Origin: Flaccisagitta enflata
Taxonomy: Eukaryota; Chaetognatha; Sagittoidea; Aphragmophora
Length of the DNA: 64,000 nt
Direction of reading: 5' to 3'
Assembly (NCBI GenBank): GCA_965153355.1
Contig: OZ231128.1
Coordinates: 42,532,001 to 42,596,000, forward strand
In this document: piece by piece, positions 54,861 to 64,000 of the stretch
Layout of the letters: each line of letters opens with the position of its first letter
Numbering within the stretch: position 1 is the stretch's first letter
Notes under the pieces: model-generated
The model's database searches: none
Told to the model about the DNA's origin: nothing
Seen by the model: only the letters and a program-made list of their open reading frames with translations
Translations under genes and position numbers: made by a program

Positions 54861-56427
54861 TTACGCACTTGTCATAGCCCTTGTGCCATTTTCAATTGAT
54901 GCATCCTTGTTTTCATCTTGATTGGTCATCACCCCCCTGCCATTTCCCAAAAATAGGTCATCCCTATCACCTCGATTTTTTGCACTTGTCATGGCCCTTG
55001 TTCCATTTTCATCAGATGCATCATTGCTATCATCGCCATTGGTCATCACCCCCTTGCCATTTCCCAACAATGCGTCATCCCTATCATTTCGATTTTGAGC
55101 ACTTGTCATAGCCCTTGTTCCATTTTCATCAGATGCATCATTGCTATCATCGCCATTGGTCATCACCCCCCTGCCATTTCTCAAAAATATGTCATCCCTA
55201 TCACCTCGATTTTTTGCACTAATCATGGCCCTTGTTTCATTTTCATCAGATGCATCATTGCTATCATCGCCATTGGTCATCACCCCCTTGCCATTTCCCA
55301 ACAATGCGTCATCCCTATCATTTCGATTTTGAGCATTTGCCATAGCCCTTGTTCCAGATGCATCATTGCTATCATCGCCATTGGTCATCACCCCCCTGCC
55401 ATTTCCCAACAATGCGTCATCCCTATCACCTCGATTTTTTGCTCTTGTGCCATCATCCTGATTTTGTCTATTGGTCATCACCATCCTCCCATCATCCATC
55501 GAAGCATCATCCCTATCATCTCGATTATGTCCACTTATTACCATCAACGTGTCATTTCCCTTTATTGCACCATTGCCATCATCCCGATTCTGTTTGTTGG
55601 TCCTCATCGCCCTTCCACCTTCCGTCAATGCGTTTTCGCTATTTTCACCGATATGTTCTGCAAGATCATGCCCTTCCGACATTTCTTCGCATTTAAAGTG
55701 AAATCTAAACCCTGACAATATTTTTCGCAATGAACTCGATAAAACCCCGAGAATCGGGGCAAAAAAACACGGAGCCAGCTCTTTACATGGCAGCACCAAA
55801 ATGCCCATAACAAAACTCATTATGCAACAAACGCAATGAATGTAAAACAGGCTAAGCAGCTGATGATAATTCCGCCCATGTTGCCCACTTAGGTATATTA
55901 AATGCTCAATCCATTGATTGTGGTTCAACAAATGACCGACACAAAAAAGCTCGAAGCCACCCACAGGCAAATGGATGATGGTACAAGGAATGCGACCCCT
56001 GTGACAACGGGAACAAGATGAACAGAGAAATACAATAAAAAAAATACCTTTGGCGAGACTCGTCAAGAGCATGAGATAATAATAGGGGTTTACCAATGAG
56101 ATTATGTTCTCATCATGGGTCACAAATCTCCAGGGGAGCGAGCTCGCGATGAAACTCGAAGTTGCGTAAAGAAAGATGGGAATCAAAGAGGCGGCGGTGG
56201 GATAACGATCACTGATGAAATTCTTCCGCCGGTGAAGAACAACGAAGTGTAACACGGACTGACCGCAGACCAACGTCGATGTCAAAATGGAAACATTTTG
56301 AATGTTAAAGTCGTCCATTCTCTGATCTAGGTAGAGAGTATTCATTGCATACCATTGAGTCGCGGCTTGAGGAAGCGATTCGATCGCAGTTTCCATCATC
56401 AAAAAAATGGACGATAACAGCTTTATT
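54861..56427 (-). CDS. XK-related-like exon 3 with 39-residue tail repeats, copy B
   Basis: Acceptor TAACCGCAG at 56428; stop TAA at 54863-54861. About 290 residues of membrane domain ending near GFRFHFKCEEM, then an acidic hydrophilic tail (HDLAEHIGENSENALTEGG, NRDDRDDASMDDGR) and about five 39-residue units, the last degenerate. The stop arises where another unit would have continued (GCA AAA became GCG TAA). The same stop codon is present in copy A. Confidence 0.75.
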
Positions 56428-58937
56428 CTGCGGTTAAGGTAAATGATTTGTAAATAAATTCCAAATTTTTGATTTGACTTTTTGAGACGTCGGGGTGGTT
56501 GGGGAAAAAAATTGGATTTGTGAGTTAAATCCAAAATCAATTTTTTGATCTGTCCTTGCATCCCTATGAGAGGTTGTGTCCGTTGGTCGGTCAATCTGTC
56601 ATGCAAACGTTTAAATCGCGAAATCCGAGGCATTTTCTTCCAACAAGGCCGGATACACGGCTACCAAAGTCGCGTGTGGTAGGGCAGTGGAAGTGATGAA
56701 ATATGTTAACTTAAGCATTTGGGCAGGAGCAGTGATGCAAAAGACTCCCGAAAACGCTGAAAATGTTTAAAAAAAACAAATAATGACCGCCCGACCATCC
56801 AAACGACCAACATAGCGGGTTGTAGGGTCGCGAGCACGCGACTAAAAAGCAGCACCGATGTACTCATTCACTCATTCTATCACTATCACATTCATTCATG
56901 AACAATGTTGATTCATAAAAAAACATTCATTAAAAAAAACCCCGTTCATTCATAGAGGAGGCATTATCAGCCTACCTGGCCTGATTGGCCTTGTGCCTGG
57001 GGGAAGGGGGCACTTTAAAAAAGTACTGCTAAACATCATTTTTGATTTGAGTACTGTTGCGGATGTGGGGTGCAGGGGGGGGGGGAAAGCAGGGACAAAA
57101 ATACCTGTTTTTACATAATAGTGTCAGGGACGAATGGACCGACGAAAAATAAAAATGATTTGTCCAAAACTCACTTGACCAGGTCCTCGGTGGCATTGTC
57201 TCCATTGCAAATTAAGAGATAAGCACCAAAAATGTTGGTGACAACCGGCGCTAACAAAATCGGCGCGGATAAACAAAGGAGGACGCGTAGTGGAACCCCG
57301 AATGGCCGCAGACAGGAATCTCCTTTGCAAAGAAGGACGATCACAGTGATCATCTGGATGAAACCGCAGAGACTGATCCAGGTAGTGGTCAAAATGAAAT
57401 GCAGCGTATTGTAAAAATAATGGCTGAACAGGGAATAAGTTGTCACCAAGTTGACATCAAGAATTTTAGTTTGCGTTGGGGTTTTCAGTTACAAATTTTT
57501 GCTTAGATTCGAATAGAGATATCACACATGGTTTTCTCATGCAAAGTTTAAGCACTCTCGGTCAAGTACTTTAGCTTCATTGTTTCGAAAATTATCCAAT
57601 TTTTTACCTTACGTAGGGATTTCAAAAAGAAAATAGTCGCAAAAGCGTCAAATTGTCAGCGGTACCCATGCCCTGCCTAAGTAGGTTGCGATTGAAGTTG
57701 AGGGAGGGAGCAGGGCAGTGGCCCCGAAGGAGCCGATGACCTATGATATCACACTTGAGGAAATTTCTCGTAGTGGTTGAGATTTGGGCCTTTGGGCTGA
57801 GAGATTGGTCCTAGGGCTGGGGTGTTGGGTGTCGGGCTGAGATTTGGGCCTTAGGGCTAGATTTTGTTCTTGAGGCTAGGATTTGGGCCATGAGGCCGGA
57901 ATTAAGGCCTTTTGGCTGAATTTTGGACCTCAGGCCTGGATTTAGTGCTTGAGCCTCTAGTTAAGGCTGGTTCAGGCTCAGATTTTTGCCCTGAAGCTGG
58001 AATATGGGCTTTGAATCTGGAATTTGGGGAGAATTTGGGGAGAATTGGGGGAGAATTTGGGGAGAATTTGGCAGAACTAACAGATTTTTGCGAAATTTTG
58101 GTGTCGAAGGAGAAATTCCCCCATGGTTGAAAGCATAAGTCATTGGCCTTTAATCACATCTTGTTAAATTGTAAGATTCTGTAATCATAACATGGAACAT
58201 GAAAAAATCATCAAAATACCGTTACAAATTGAAGAATTCTAGCTCAAAGTCTCGTAAAGTTAAACACCATACACTGTACATGTGTGAAGTGAAAGATCTA
58301 CATTCATGTTTGTCAAGCTGTACTGGAAAAGATGTATTTTTACTTTAAAATGTTGGTAAAGCTAAACTACTTGACCAAGAGTGGTGCAATCATAGGAGAA
58401 ACCACAAATCACTTGTTGCGTAGGTGAAGCTTGTATTGTCTTTTCTTTACCAAAATTAGATTTTTCTTTCAAAATCAGTTTTTTTCTTTTTCTGAGCTGA
58501 GAAAAGTATGTCATGCCACAGGATAAAGAGAGATAAAAATGCTCAACTAGAATTCTTTCGGATAGCCCATTTAAACAATTTTTTTGAATATTCCAAAGCC
58601 AGGACTGAAAATAGAATAGATAAGTAAAGCAATTAAAAGAGTGAGGTTCATTATTTCAGATGTCTGCATGAAAAAAAACTTAAGGTAATATGCTATTACA
58701 GAGAACAAATCCGAATTTTGAAGTGTAAATAGTTTTCACGCGACATAACTTATTTTGGTCAAAAAAATTGGTAAGTTTTCTTGAAAGCAACTTGGTTCTA
58801 TCGAGGGTGTAATAGCCCTGTCTGGCATGGTAGTTGTAAAAAAGCGCCAGAGCGACGTCAAATCCAATATCGATCATCGAAAATACGCTTCCAATCGGTA
58901 AAGTTATGGCACCAAAAACTTGGTTACGTGTGGCCAT
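54861..58937 (-). CDS. XK-related-like multipass membrane protein, copy B, apparently intact
   Basis: Gene-level entry. Exons 58937-58792, 57423-57175, 56427-54861 join in phase to 653 residues. Family features: an N-terminal membrane segment with SMIDIGFDVALALFYNY, further hydrophobic segments, and LLSSIFLMMETAIESLPQAA after the second intron, resembling the 'LK.FE.FLESAPQL' motif of XK/XKR proteins. More membrane segments follow (PTAASLIPIFLYATSSFIA, LLTSLAKGIFFIVFLCSSC). The family includes the caspase-activated phospholipid scramblases XKR4, 8 and 9 and CED-8. The cytoplasmic tail is acidic and repetitive. The first donor (AA|GTTGCT) is weak, so an extra small exon is possible. Family assignment is from memory of motifs. 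Confidence 0.6.
54940..55440 (-). repeat. 117-bp coding repeat, copy B
   Basis: GATGCATCATTGCTATCATC at 55015, 55132, 55249 and 55357 (the last unit 9 bp short). Fewer units than copy A, so the array has changed length since duplication while staying in frame. Confidence 0.93.
56642..56849 (+). mobile_element. HINE-like element, family i, copy B
   Basis: Counterpart of 40988-41193; hairpin 56827-56842, then TAAAAAG. Confidence 0.78.
57175..57423 (-). CDS. XK-related-like exon 2, copy B
   Basis: Acceptor CTGTTCAG at 57424, donor AA|GTGAGT at 57174. 83 residues with three hydrophobic stretches (LHFILTTTWISLCGF, ITVIVLLC, LLCLSAPILLAPVVTNIFGA) and a CKGDSCLRPFG loop. Confidence 0.75.
57634..58145. 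mobile_element. M-type element, subfamily 2, copy B
   Basis: Counterpart of 42586-43080 with the same arms and core. Confidence 0.7.
58792..58937 (-). CDS. XK-related-like exon 1, copy B
   Basis: ATG at 58937 with A at -3 and G at +4. Encodes MATRNQVFGAITLPIGSVFS then MIDIGFDVALALFYNYHARQ and ends TLDRT plus two bases. Copy A has Leu where B has Pro in 'AITLPIG'. The donor is weak but gives the only in-phase join to exon 2 that I found. Confidence 0.65.
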
Positions 58938-59613
58938 CTTACAAAAACTAGTTTGTATTTCTTGGAGTCTTGGTTCACTTTAAAAAACAAGGCTGCACTT
59001 TTCAATTTTATTTGCTTTTTAATAGCTTTTGGTTATGGCATGGCTGCCATGAGGCACAACAGCCAATTCTTTTACTTATCATGCACTAGCTGTGGATGTA
59101 GGGTGTAGGGATGGCGCTCTAATCCATATCGTCCCTTTGGTCCTTCCAATAAATCCCCATTTTCTTTTTCGCCACTAGCTGGATGAATATTGACCTTACT
59201 TAGATTTTCTGGTTCAATCCATGAAGATTCAAAAATACTGTTTGTTTCCACTGATCCTGAAACACTATGAACCTGTGTCCTATGCAGGCCTGAGCGATCG
59301 TATTGGGTATTGGTTTCGGGTTTACAATATTCCTGTGTATTGGGTTTTCCTTATACATGTAACCTGTTCTGTTATTTTCCAAATATAATACAATACTATA
59401 CAATATTTTAAAAAAATTGATATGAGGAAATGAAAACATATAAGAGAAAGACTGAATAACAGGTTCGGATCTATGCCGACTATTTTCTTTCCTCTATTCG
59501 TTTCATGTTTACCGTTCATGATTTGCATAAGGCCCAAATCAAGAAATTGGATGATATGACGCATTCCTACTTGAAAAGATGGTTGGGTCTTCCTCAGTGC
59601 GCCTCATGGGCGA

Positions 59614-60045
59614 TTGTCCATGATGGCGATTGACCATCTATATAAAGAATCTCGCACACTAGCTCTTTCTAATGTTCGTCTTTTTACTGACGGTCGCACG
59701 CCGCACGCGCTGGATGTAAAGGAAGCAAGAGAAGGAAAATGGCAACGAAAATTCTCCCCTGCTATTTACGCCAAGGGTTTGTTGCAGGAGGTGGTCACTC
59801 CCTTAGTTTCAGATCAGAATGTTTTGACCACTGAGAATAACCTGAATGATTCTCAGGTCAGTTGGGCGTCGTTAGACGTGGATGGGTTGATGTCCCCTGT
59901 GCCTCCCCCTGCCCCGCTTTCACCTCTCCCCCCGCCCCCTCTTCCTCCTGGTCTTCCCCTCACCCGCCCCTGCTTCTCGACAGCCCAATCCACGGAAGCA
60001 GCTGAAGAGGAAAATTCAGGAGGGGCTAAAGGAAAGGGTGAGTGA
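59614..60045 (+). pseudogene. Retrotransposon ORF fragment upstream of the endonuclease
   Basis: The real part reads IDHLYKESRTLALSNVRLF, following LPQCASWAIVHD in another frame, so a frameshift separates them. The second half is a proline-rich linker; the true frame (RKQLKRKIQEGLKERVSDFW) resumes in the next ORF. Confidence 0.7.
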
Positions 60046-60847
60046 TTTTTGGAGGGAGAAGATAGGTTGTTATGTTATGCAGGGTGATTTCGTAGCATTG
60101 GCGAAGGAAGAAAAAGGGTGTTTGACGTGGGCAAGTTACATGTGGGATATCCCTCAAGGTGTATTGAAATTCGCCGTCAATGCTGGGATAAATACTCTCC
60201 CCACTTTTGATAATTTGAAAGGGTGGGGAAAGAGAGTTAATGATCGTTGTGGGTTCTGTGGTAACATACAGACGTTGGCGCATATTCTCTCTAATTGCGC
60301 AGTTGCATTAGAGCCGGGACGGTTTACGTGGCGCCACAATTCTGTTTTGTCCTCAATGATTGGATTGTTACGTCCTAAAATAATCGAGGGTTACGTCCTT
60401 TTCTCTGATTTACCTGGTATGCAGGCTGCTCATGGTGGGACTATCCCTCCCCATGTCCTTGTAACTACCTATAAACCTGATTTATTCCTGCTTAACGAGT
60501 CTATGTCCTCTGTCATCATTTTTGAGCTAACATGCCCATGGGACAGGAATATTAACCGAAGCCATGAGTTTAAGGAAGAGAAGTACTCTTCACTTGTCAC
60601 TGATCTTTCGCGCAATTACTCTGTTTCATTGTTTTCTGTTGAGATTTCAGCAAGAGGCCTGGTAACACCAGCAAACCGTGCGCGCATAAAGGCTTTTCTA
60701 TTCAAATGTTGCACAAATGCGAAATCAATCACTAAGCCGGCAATTTCTATTTGCTCAAAAGCCTCTCTTTTGTCATCTTATAGTTTGTTTTCGGCACAAA
60801 ATGAGCCGTCGTGGATCAGTCCTGCCCCACTTAAAGTTCGGTTTTGA
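60038..60847 (+). CDS. Retrotransposon C-terminus: CCHC zinc knuckle and restriction-like endonuclease
   Basis: 269 residues. Zinc knuckle CGFCGNIQTLAHILSNC (C-x2-C-x7-H-x4-C) at about residues 72-88, RHN at about 100, then the PD-(D/E)XK-type core KPDLFLLNE, IIFELTCPWDRNI and HEFKEEKY. This order is diagnostic of R2, NeSL, R4 and related clades, where the nuclease nicks the target to prime reverse transcription. The reading frame extends upstream without a Met, so this is the end of a longer polyprotein, not a separate gene. The key residues are present. Confidence 0.85.
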   Translation: MSDFWREKIGCYVMQGDFVALAKEEKGCLTWASYMWDIPQGVLKFAVNAGINTLPTFDNLKGWGKRVNDRCGFCGNIQTLAHILSNCAVALEPGRFTWRHNSVLSSMIGLLRPKIIEGYVLFSDLPGMQAAHGGTIPPHVLVTTYKPDLFLLNESMSSVIIFELTCPWDRNINRSHEFKEEKYSSLVTDLSRNYSVSLFSVEISARGLVTPANRARIKAFLFKCCTNAKSITKPAISICSKASLLSSYSLFSAQNEPSWISPAPLKVRF

Positions 60848-61287
60848 TTCTATTTATGCATTATTTGCGTAATTTTATTTATGTCACATTGGGCTGTGAT
60901 CTGTATCAGGCATTGTAACGTTTTTAACGATATTTATCAACCTGATAATCTGTTGAGCCCATTGTTGTCGTTGTTGTCTTATATTTTCATGAAATATAAG
61001 CTTTCATTCAAGAGGAAGAAGAAAAACATGCAAAGGCCCGAGAGAGAACAGAAGAAATGGAAGGTAAAAGATAAAGAAAAAGAGGAAAAGGGATGAAAAG
61101 AAGAAAAAGAGGAATTTATGAGAGTTTGGGTGGGTTAGGAATATAGATGCAGAGGAAGAAGAAGAATATGAATCTATGAAAGTAATAATCAGTTGCTAAA
61201 AGCTAAGAAAATAAAAATGAGGGAACAAAGAAGAATGAAAATCTAAATGAGGGACATAAAAAGAGGGAGAGACACAGAAAGTGTGAG

Positions 61288-61375
<88 letters not shown>
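61288..61375. repeat. (GA)n microsatellite
   Basis: About 85 bp of GA; its right flank is purine-rich. Confidence 0.95.
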
Positions 61376-61378
<3 letters not shown>

Positions 61379-61489
61379 AAGAAACAAAGAAAAGAAAAGA
61401 AAAAAAAGAGAAAACAAGAATCAGATGAAAAAAAAAAGAAATCATCATATTCAAAATTCCATATTTTCTTTTTAAAGTTTTAGAATTCC

Positions 61490-62680
61490 ATTAATTAAAT
61501 ATTATTTTTGACACTTATTACTACTCAACACTTATTGTGTATGTATTATATATTGTATTGCATTGTGTGCAATAAAAATGTATTAAATATAATTTTGATT
61601 GATATTGTATTGTATTGTCCCAATACTTGGAAGTATTGTTTTGGTATTGTATAGTCGACAAACCTATATAGCTCAGGCCTGGTCCTATGATCAAAAATAC
61701 TCATTTCTCATTAAAATTTATGTTCCCCTGAAGAAAGCCTTCCCATTCAATGCACAGTTATCACTTATCATCCCAAGAATCGGATCTTTTAATCAAAATG
61801 CATTTCTTTATAATAGAGGGGTAAATCCGTGGAACCAGCTTTGTTTACACTATCTGTTTTATATCAAAACATGGGTTGATTTGTTTAATTTTAGGCTCAA
61901 AATGATCAGAAAACGAATAAATTTTTTTTGACAGTGATATCGAGCACGCTGAGACGATTTGAATGATGTAAAATGTTAACAAAAAAGTATTGTTTCGATT
62001 TATGCTTAGACGTTTAGAAAACATTTAAGGAGACACAGTGTAGGTGAGCGCTATTTTCGAATTTGTATCCAATCAAATCGTTTTATATTTTGTTAAACTA
62101 AGTTAAAACATGTCTTTTATATATGATTTGGACTCATTTGACACTGGGGAATGAGTGTATGTAGTTTTTTTCTCCAAAAATTTAATGCAATATTTGCAAA
62201 AATAACTAAGGAGTTTTTAACCTGTCAGCATGGACAGATTTTTACATGGACTCGAAAAGTTCAGGGTCAGGCTTATAGACCACCCCTTGAGGGTTCTAAA
62301 ACTGTTTTTGGATGAGCTTAAATGTCACGCGGCGCCACGCGATTTAGCTTTAAGCAGGGTCTATCAGTACCAAAAATATCAAATCAAGGGAAAAACAGAA
62401 CAAAATTCTTTTTTCCGCTCTTTAGTACTGAAACGCATCTCCGGCCCACCAGTCAAGTGTAGAAGAAGAAGCACTGATGAATAACGGGCTCTTGGGCCCC
62501 CAGGGGCCCCAGGGGCCCTCCTATGGGGCTCTCAAGGGTTCTAAATCCTATGGGGCTCTCAAGGGTTCTAAATGTAAAAAAAAATGAAGGAAATGAGCAA
62601 AATTCTTTTATTTCATGAGCTATATATGAGTAAAAATGTTGTTGCAGACGGATAAGCAGGAGCGCACAACCACTCTCCAT
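61490..62680. other. AT-rich spacer, no gene seen
   Basis: The only structure is a 29-bp direct repeat TATGGGGCTCTCAAGGGTTC+TAAAT at about 62523 and 62551, after a CCCAGGGGCCCCAGGGGCCC stretch. Confidence 0.45.
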
Positions 62681-62689
62681 AGCACACAC

Positions 62690-62743
62690 ACACTTACACT
62701 GATACACATATGCACACTTATGCACACTTACACACACACACAC

Positions 62744-62832
<89 letters not shown>
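62690..62832. repeat. (CA)n microsatellite
   Basis: About 130 bp of CA with CACTTACACTTATG lead-in. Confidence 0.95.
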
Positions 62833-62835
<3 letters not shown>

Positions 62836-62859
62836 TTATTTGAACGCTCGGCATCTCAA

Positions 62860-63502
62860 ATGCACATTAGCTTGTACCGAAATGACAATAAACAATAAAA
62901 CCAGAACTCCACACGTAGTTCTTATTGTGGGGCTGTCTTGGGCTTCCAATGACATCACTTTTGGTCTGAAAATATTGCATCTTGCTGTCCGCGCCTTACC
63001 TTGAATTTTCCTTCAGCCTATGGGAAACCAAAAATTTCAAAGTGCTTAAATCTCTGTTTTGACTGCAGATTTGAAATCTGCAGAAAAAACTGTTAATTGA
63101 AAGTGCTTTCCTTTTTTCAATATTCCAACTAGAAGGTGCTCAAAATAAGTGTCAAAGTTTGCAAAACTTACCTTTCTCTTTTATTTATATGTAAAATCGC
63201 CGAACTTACCTTTTTTTAAATCTTTAAGATAAATTTTGACTATGATCCTGAAGGAATATTGAAAAAAGGAAAGCACTTTCAATTAACAGTTTTTTCTGCA
63301 GATTTCAAATCTGCAGTCAAAACAGAGATTTAAGCACTTTGAAATTTTTGATGGTGAAAAGGAAATTCAGGTAAACGCAGACAACAGATCTGATTTTCAG
63401 ACGAAATTAATCACATTAAGCCCAAGACAGCCCCACAACAGAACTACTTGTGGAATTCTGATTTTATTGCTTTTAGTCATTTAGGTACAAGCTAATGCAC
63501 AT
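62860..63502. mobile_element. ~640-bp palindrome (foldback MITE)
   Basis: Left ATGCACATTAGCTTGTACC pairs with right GGTACAAGCTAATGCACAT. Inside, GGGGCTGTCTTGGGCTT, AAATTTCAAAGTGCTTAAAT, GACTGCAGATTTGAAATCTG and CAATTAACAG-type blocks all pair around 63185. No ORF. Confidence 0.85.
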
Positions 63503-63659
63503 TATCATTTTTGACTTATTCGTTACGGATGGACTGATGGACAGAGGAATAGACAGATGGACAGACAGAAAAAACTTCTTTTAGAGTTTTTAGTACGTGA
63601 AATGACGAATCGCAATTAACCTCCCCTTTAGACAGGTGCTATATGACTCAACTCAAAGC

Positions 63660-63800
63660 CATCCTCTTTTTTTCATTTTTTGGCGTTTATACATTCACCG
63701 CTCCTGCCCAAATGCTTCCGTGACCTCAGTCGGGCGGTCACTGACCCTCCCACTTGCATAAGACTGGGGTAGCCGTGCATACAGCCTTGCTTATTAACGA
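63660..63800 (-). mobile_element. Family i 5' end, reversed
   Basis: CACCGCTCCTGCCCAAATGC, TAGCCGTGCATACAGCCTTG on the plus strand, the reverse of the family 5' region. Confidence 0.5.
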
Positions 63801-63879
63801 AATGCAACTTTCTTTCACAGAAATGGAAAAAAAACTTAAAGAACTTGGGGCGATGTTCAAGCATATTCTGATGTCATTT

Positions 63880-64000
63880 GTTTTTAGTCGTTGATACGCG
63901 ACTCTACACCTTGCCGTGTCGATTGGTAGGTCCGTTGGTCTGTCTGCCCGTCGGTCTGTCGGCCTGTCGGTCTGTCGGCCCGTCGGTCTGTCACATTTTT
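63880..64000 (-). mobile_element. Family i 3' end, reversed, off the right edge
   Basis: TTTTTAGTCGTTGATACGCG then ACTCTACACCTTGCCGTGTC, followed by GGTCTGTCGGCCCGTCGG-type repeats to the edge. Confidence 0.6.

Larger units (their letters stand above)
59461..61009 (+). mobile_element. 5'-truncated non-LTR retrotransposon with restriction-like endonuclease (R2/NeSL-type), copy B only
   Basis: Absent from copy A, whose site reads GACTGAATAACATAAAGAGG. It opens in the reverse-transcriptase thumb region (ADYFLSSIRFMFTVHDLHKA, DDMTHSYLKRWLGLP), is frame-broken at about 59625 and again near 59950, and continues to a CCHC knuckle plus endonuclease ORF. About 160 bp of 3' UTR ends ATAAGCTTTCATTCA with no poly(A). 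A few target bases were lost rather than duplicated. Dead on arrival: most of the RT is missing. Confidence 0.85.
53767..61225. repeat. Segmental duplication, copy B
   Basis: Starts at CAATTTGCTATGTTATCCAG, equal to 35046 onward, and continues collinear with copy A. It contains the intact XK-like gene and a retrotransposon at 59461-61009. The final match is around 61175-61225. Confidence 0.92.

Noticed and set aside
54861-56633. Start of the XK-like last exon at 56633
   Set aside because: The frame extends upstream past a good acceptor at 56428. Residues before IKLLSSIF are intron, since the upstream exon joins exactly there in phase.

Overview
This is nuclear DNA from an animal, most likely a repeat-rich invertebrate. 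The evidence is an intron-rich homologue of the ciliary protein DLEC1 (CFAP81), a multi-exon XK-related-like membrane protein gene, a metazoan-type 18S rRNA fragment, the 3' end of a non-LTR retrotransposon with a restriction-like endonuclease, and very dense microsatellites and small transposons. Retention of DLEC1 suggests cilia or flagella. I cannot name the phylum from sequence alone.

Layout. (1) 1-19208, minus strand: DLEC1-like gene. I could build 13 coding exons by hand. Every junction is AG/GT, every phase matches, and the start codon is in the window; the 3' end runs off the left edge. Its introns hold most of the simple repeats, several foldback MITEs, a 338-bp satellite and a ~145-bp tandem array. 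(2) 19.2-35 kb: no gene seen. This stretch is nested transposons: a 5.2-kb foldback element, a 71-bp VNTR, and a 336-bp MITE with a 10-bp target duplication. (3) 35.05-48.17 kb: copy A of a segmental duplication with an XK-related-like gene on the minus strand, broken by a 2.6-kb transposon, a frameshift and a stop. (4) 48.2-50.7 kb: repeats. (5) 50.8-53.77 kb: an orphan rDNA piece (spacer subrepeats, 5' ETS, first ~880 bases of 18S). (6) 53.77-61.2 kb: copy B of the duplication, joined directly to the cut 18S, with an apparently intact XK-related-like gene and a retrotransposon insertion. (7) 61.2-64 kb: microsatellites, a 640-bp palindrome and transposon ends.

What ties it together. Comparing copies A and B gives natural filled and empty sites. 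These define three insertions in A (two with 8-bp and one with TA target duplications) and one in B. A second theme is a set of non-autonomous element families that share one architecture: a word near the 5' end that is the reverse complement of the last part of a 3' terminal hairpin, then a TAAAAAG-like end, often with an internal minisatellite. The hairpin and the 5' word change together between families and even between copies. This is the architecture reported for Helentron-associated elements (HINEs), although here the assignment is inference. The third theme is the cytoplasmic tail of the XK-related-like protein, built from 39-residue acidic repeats, each with several DxxD motifs.
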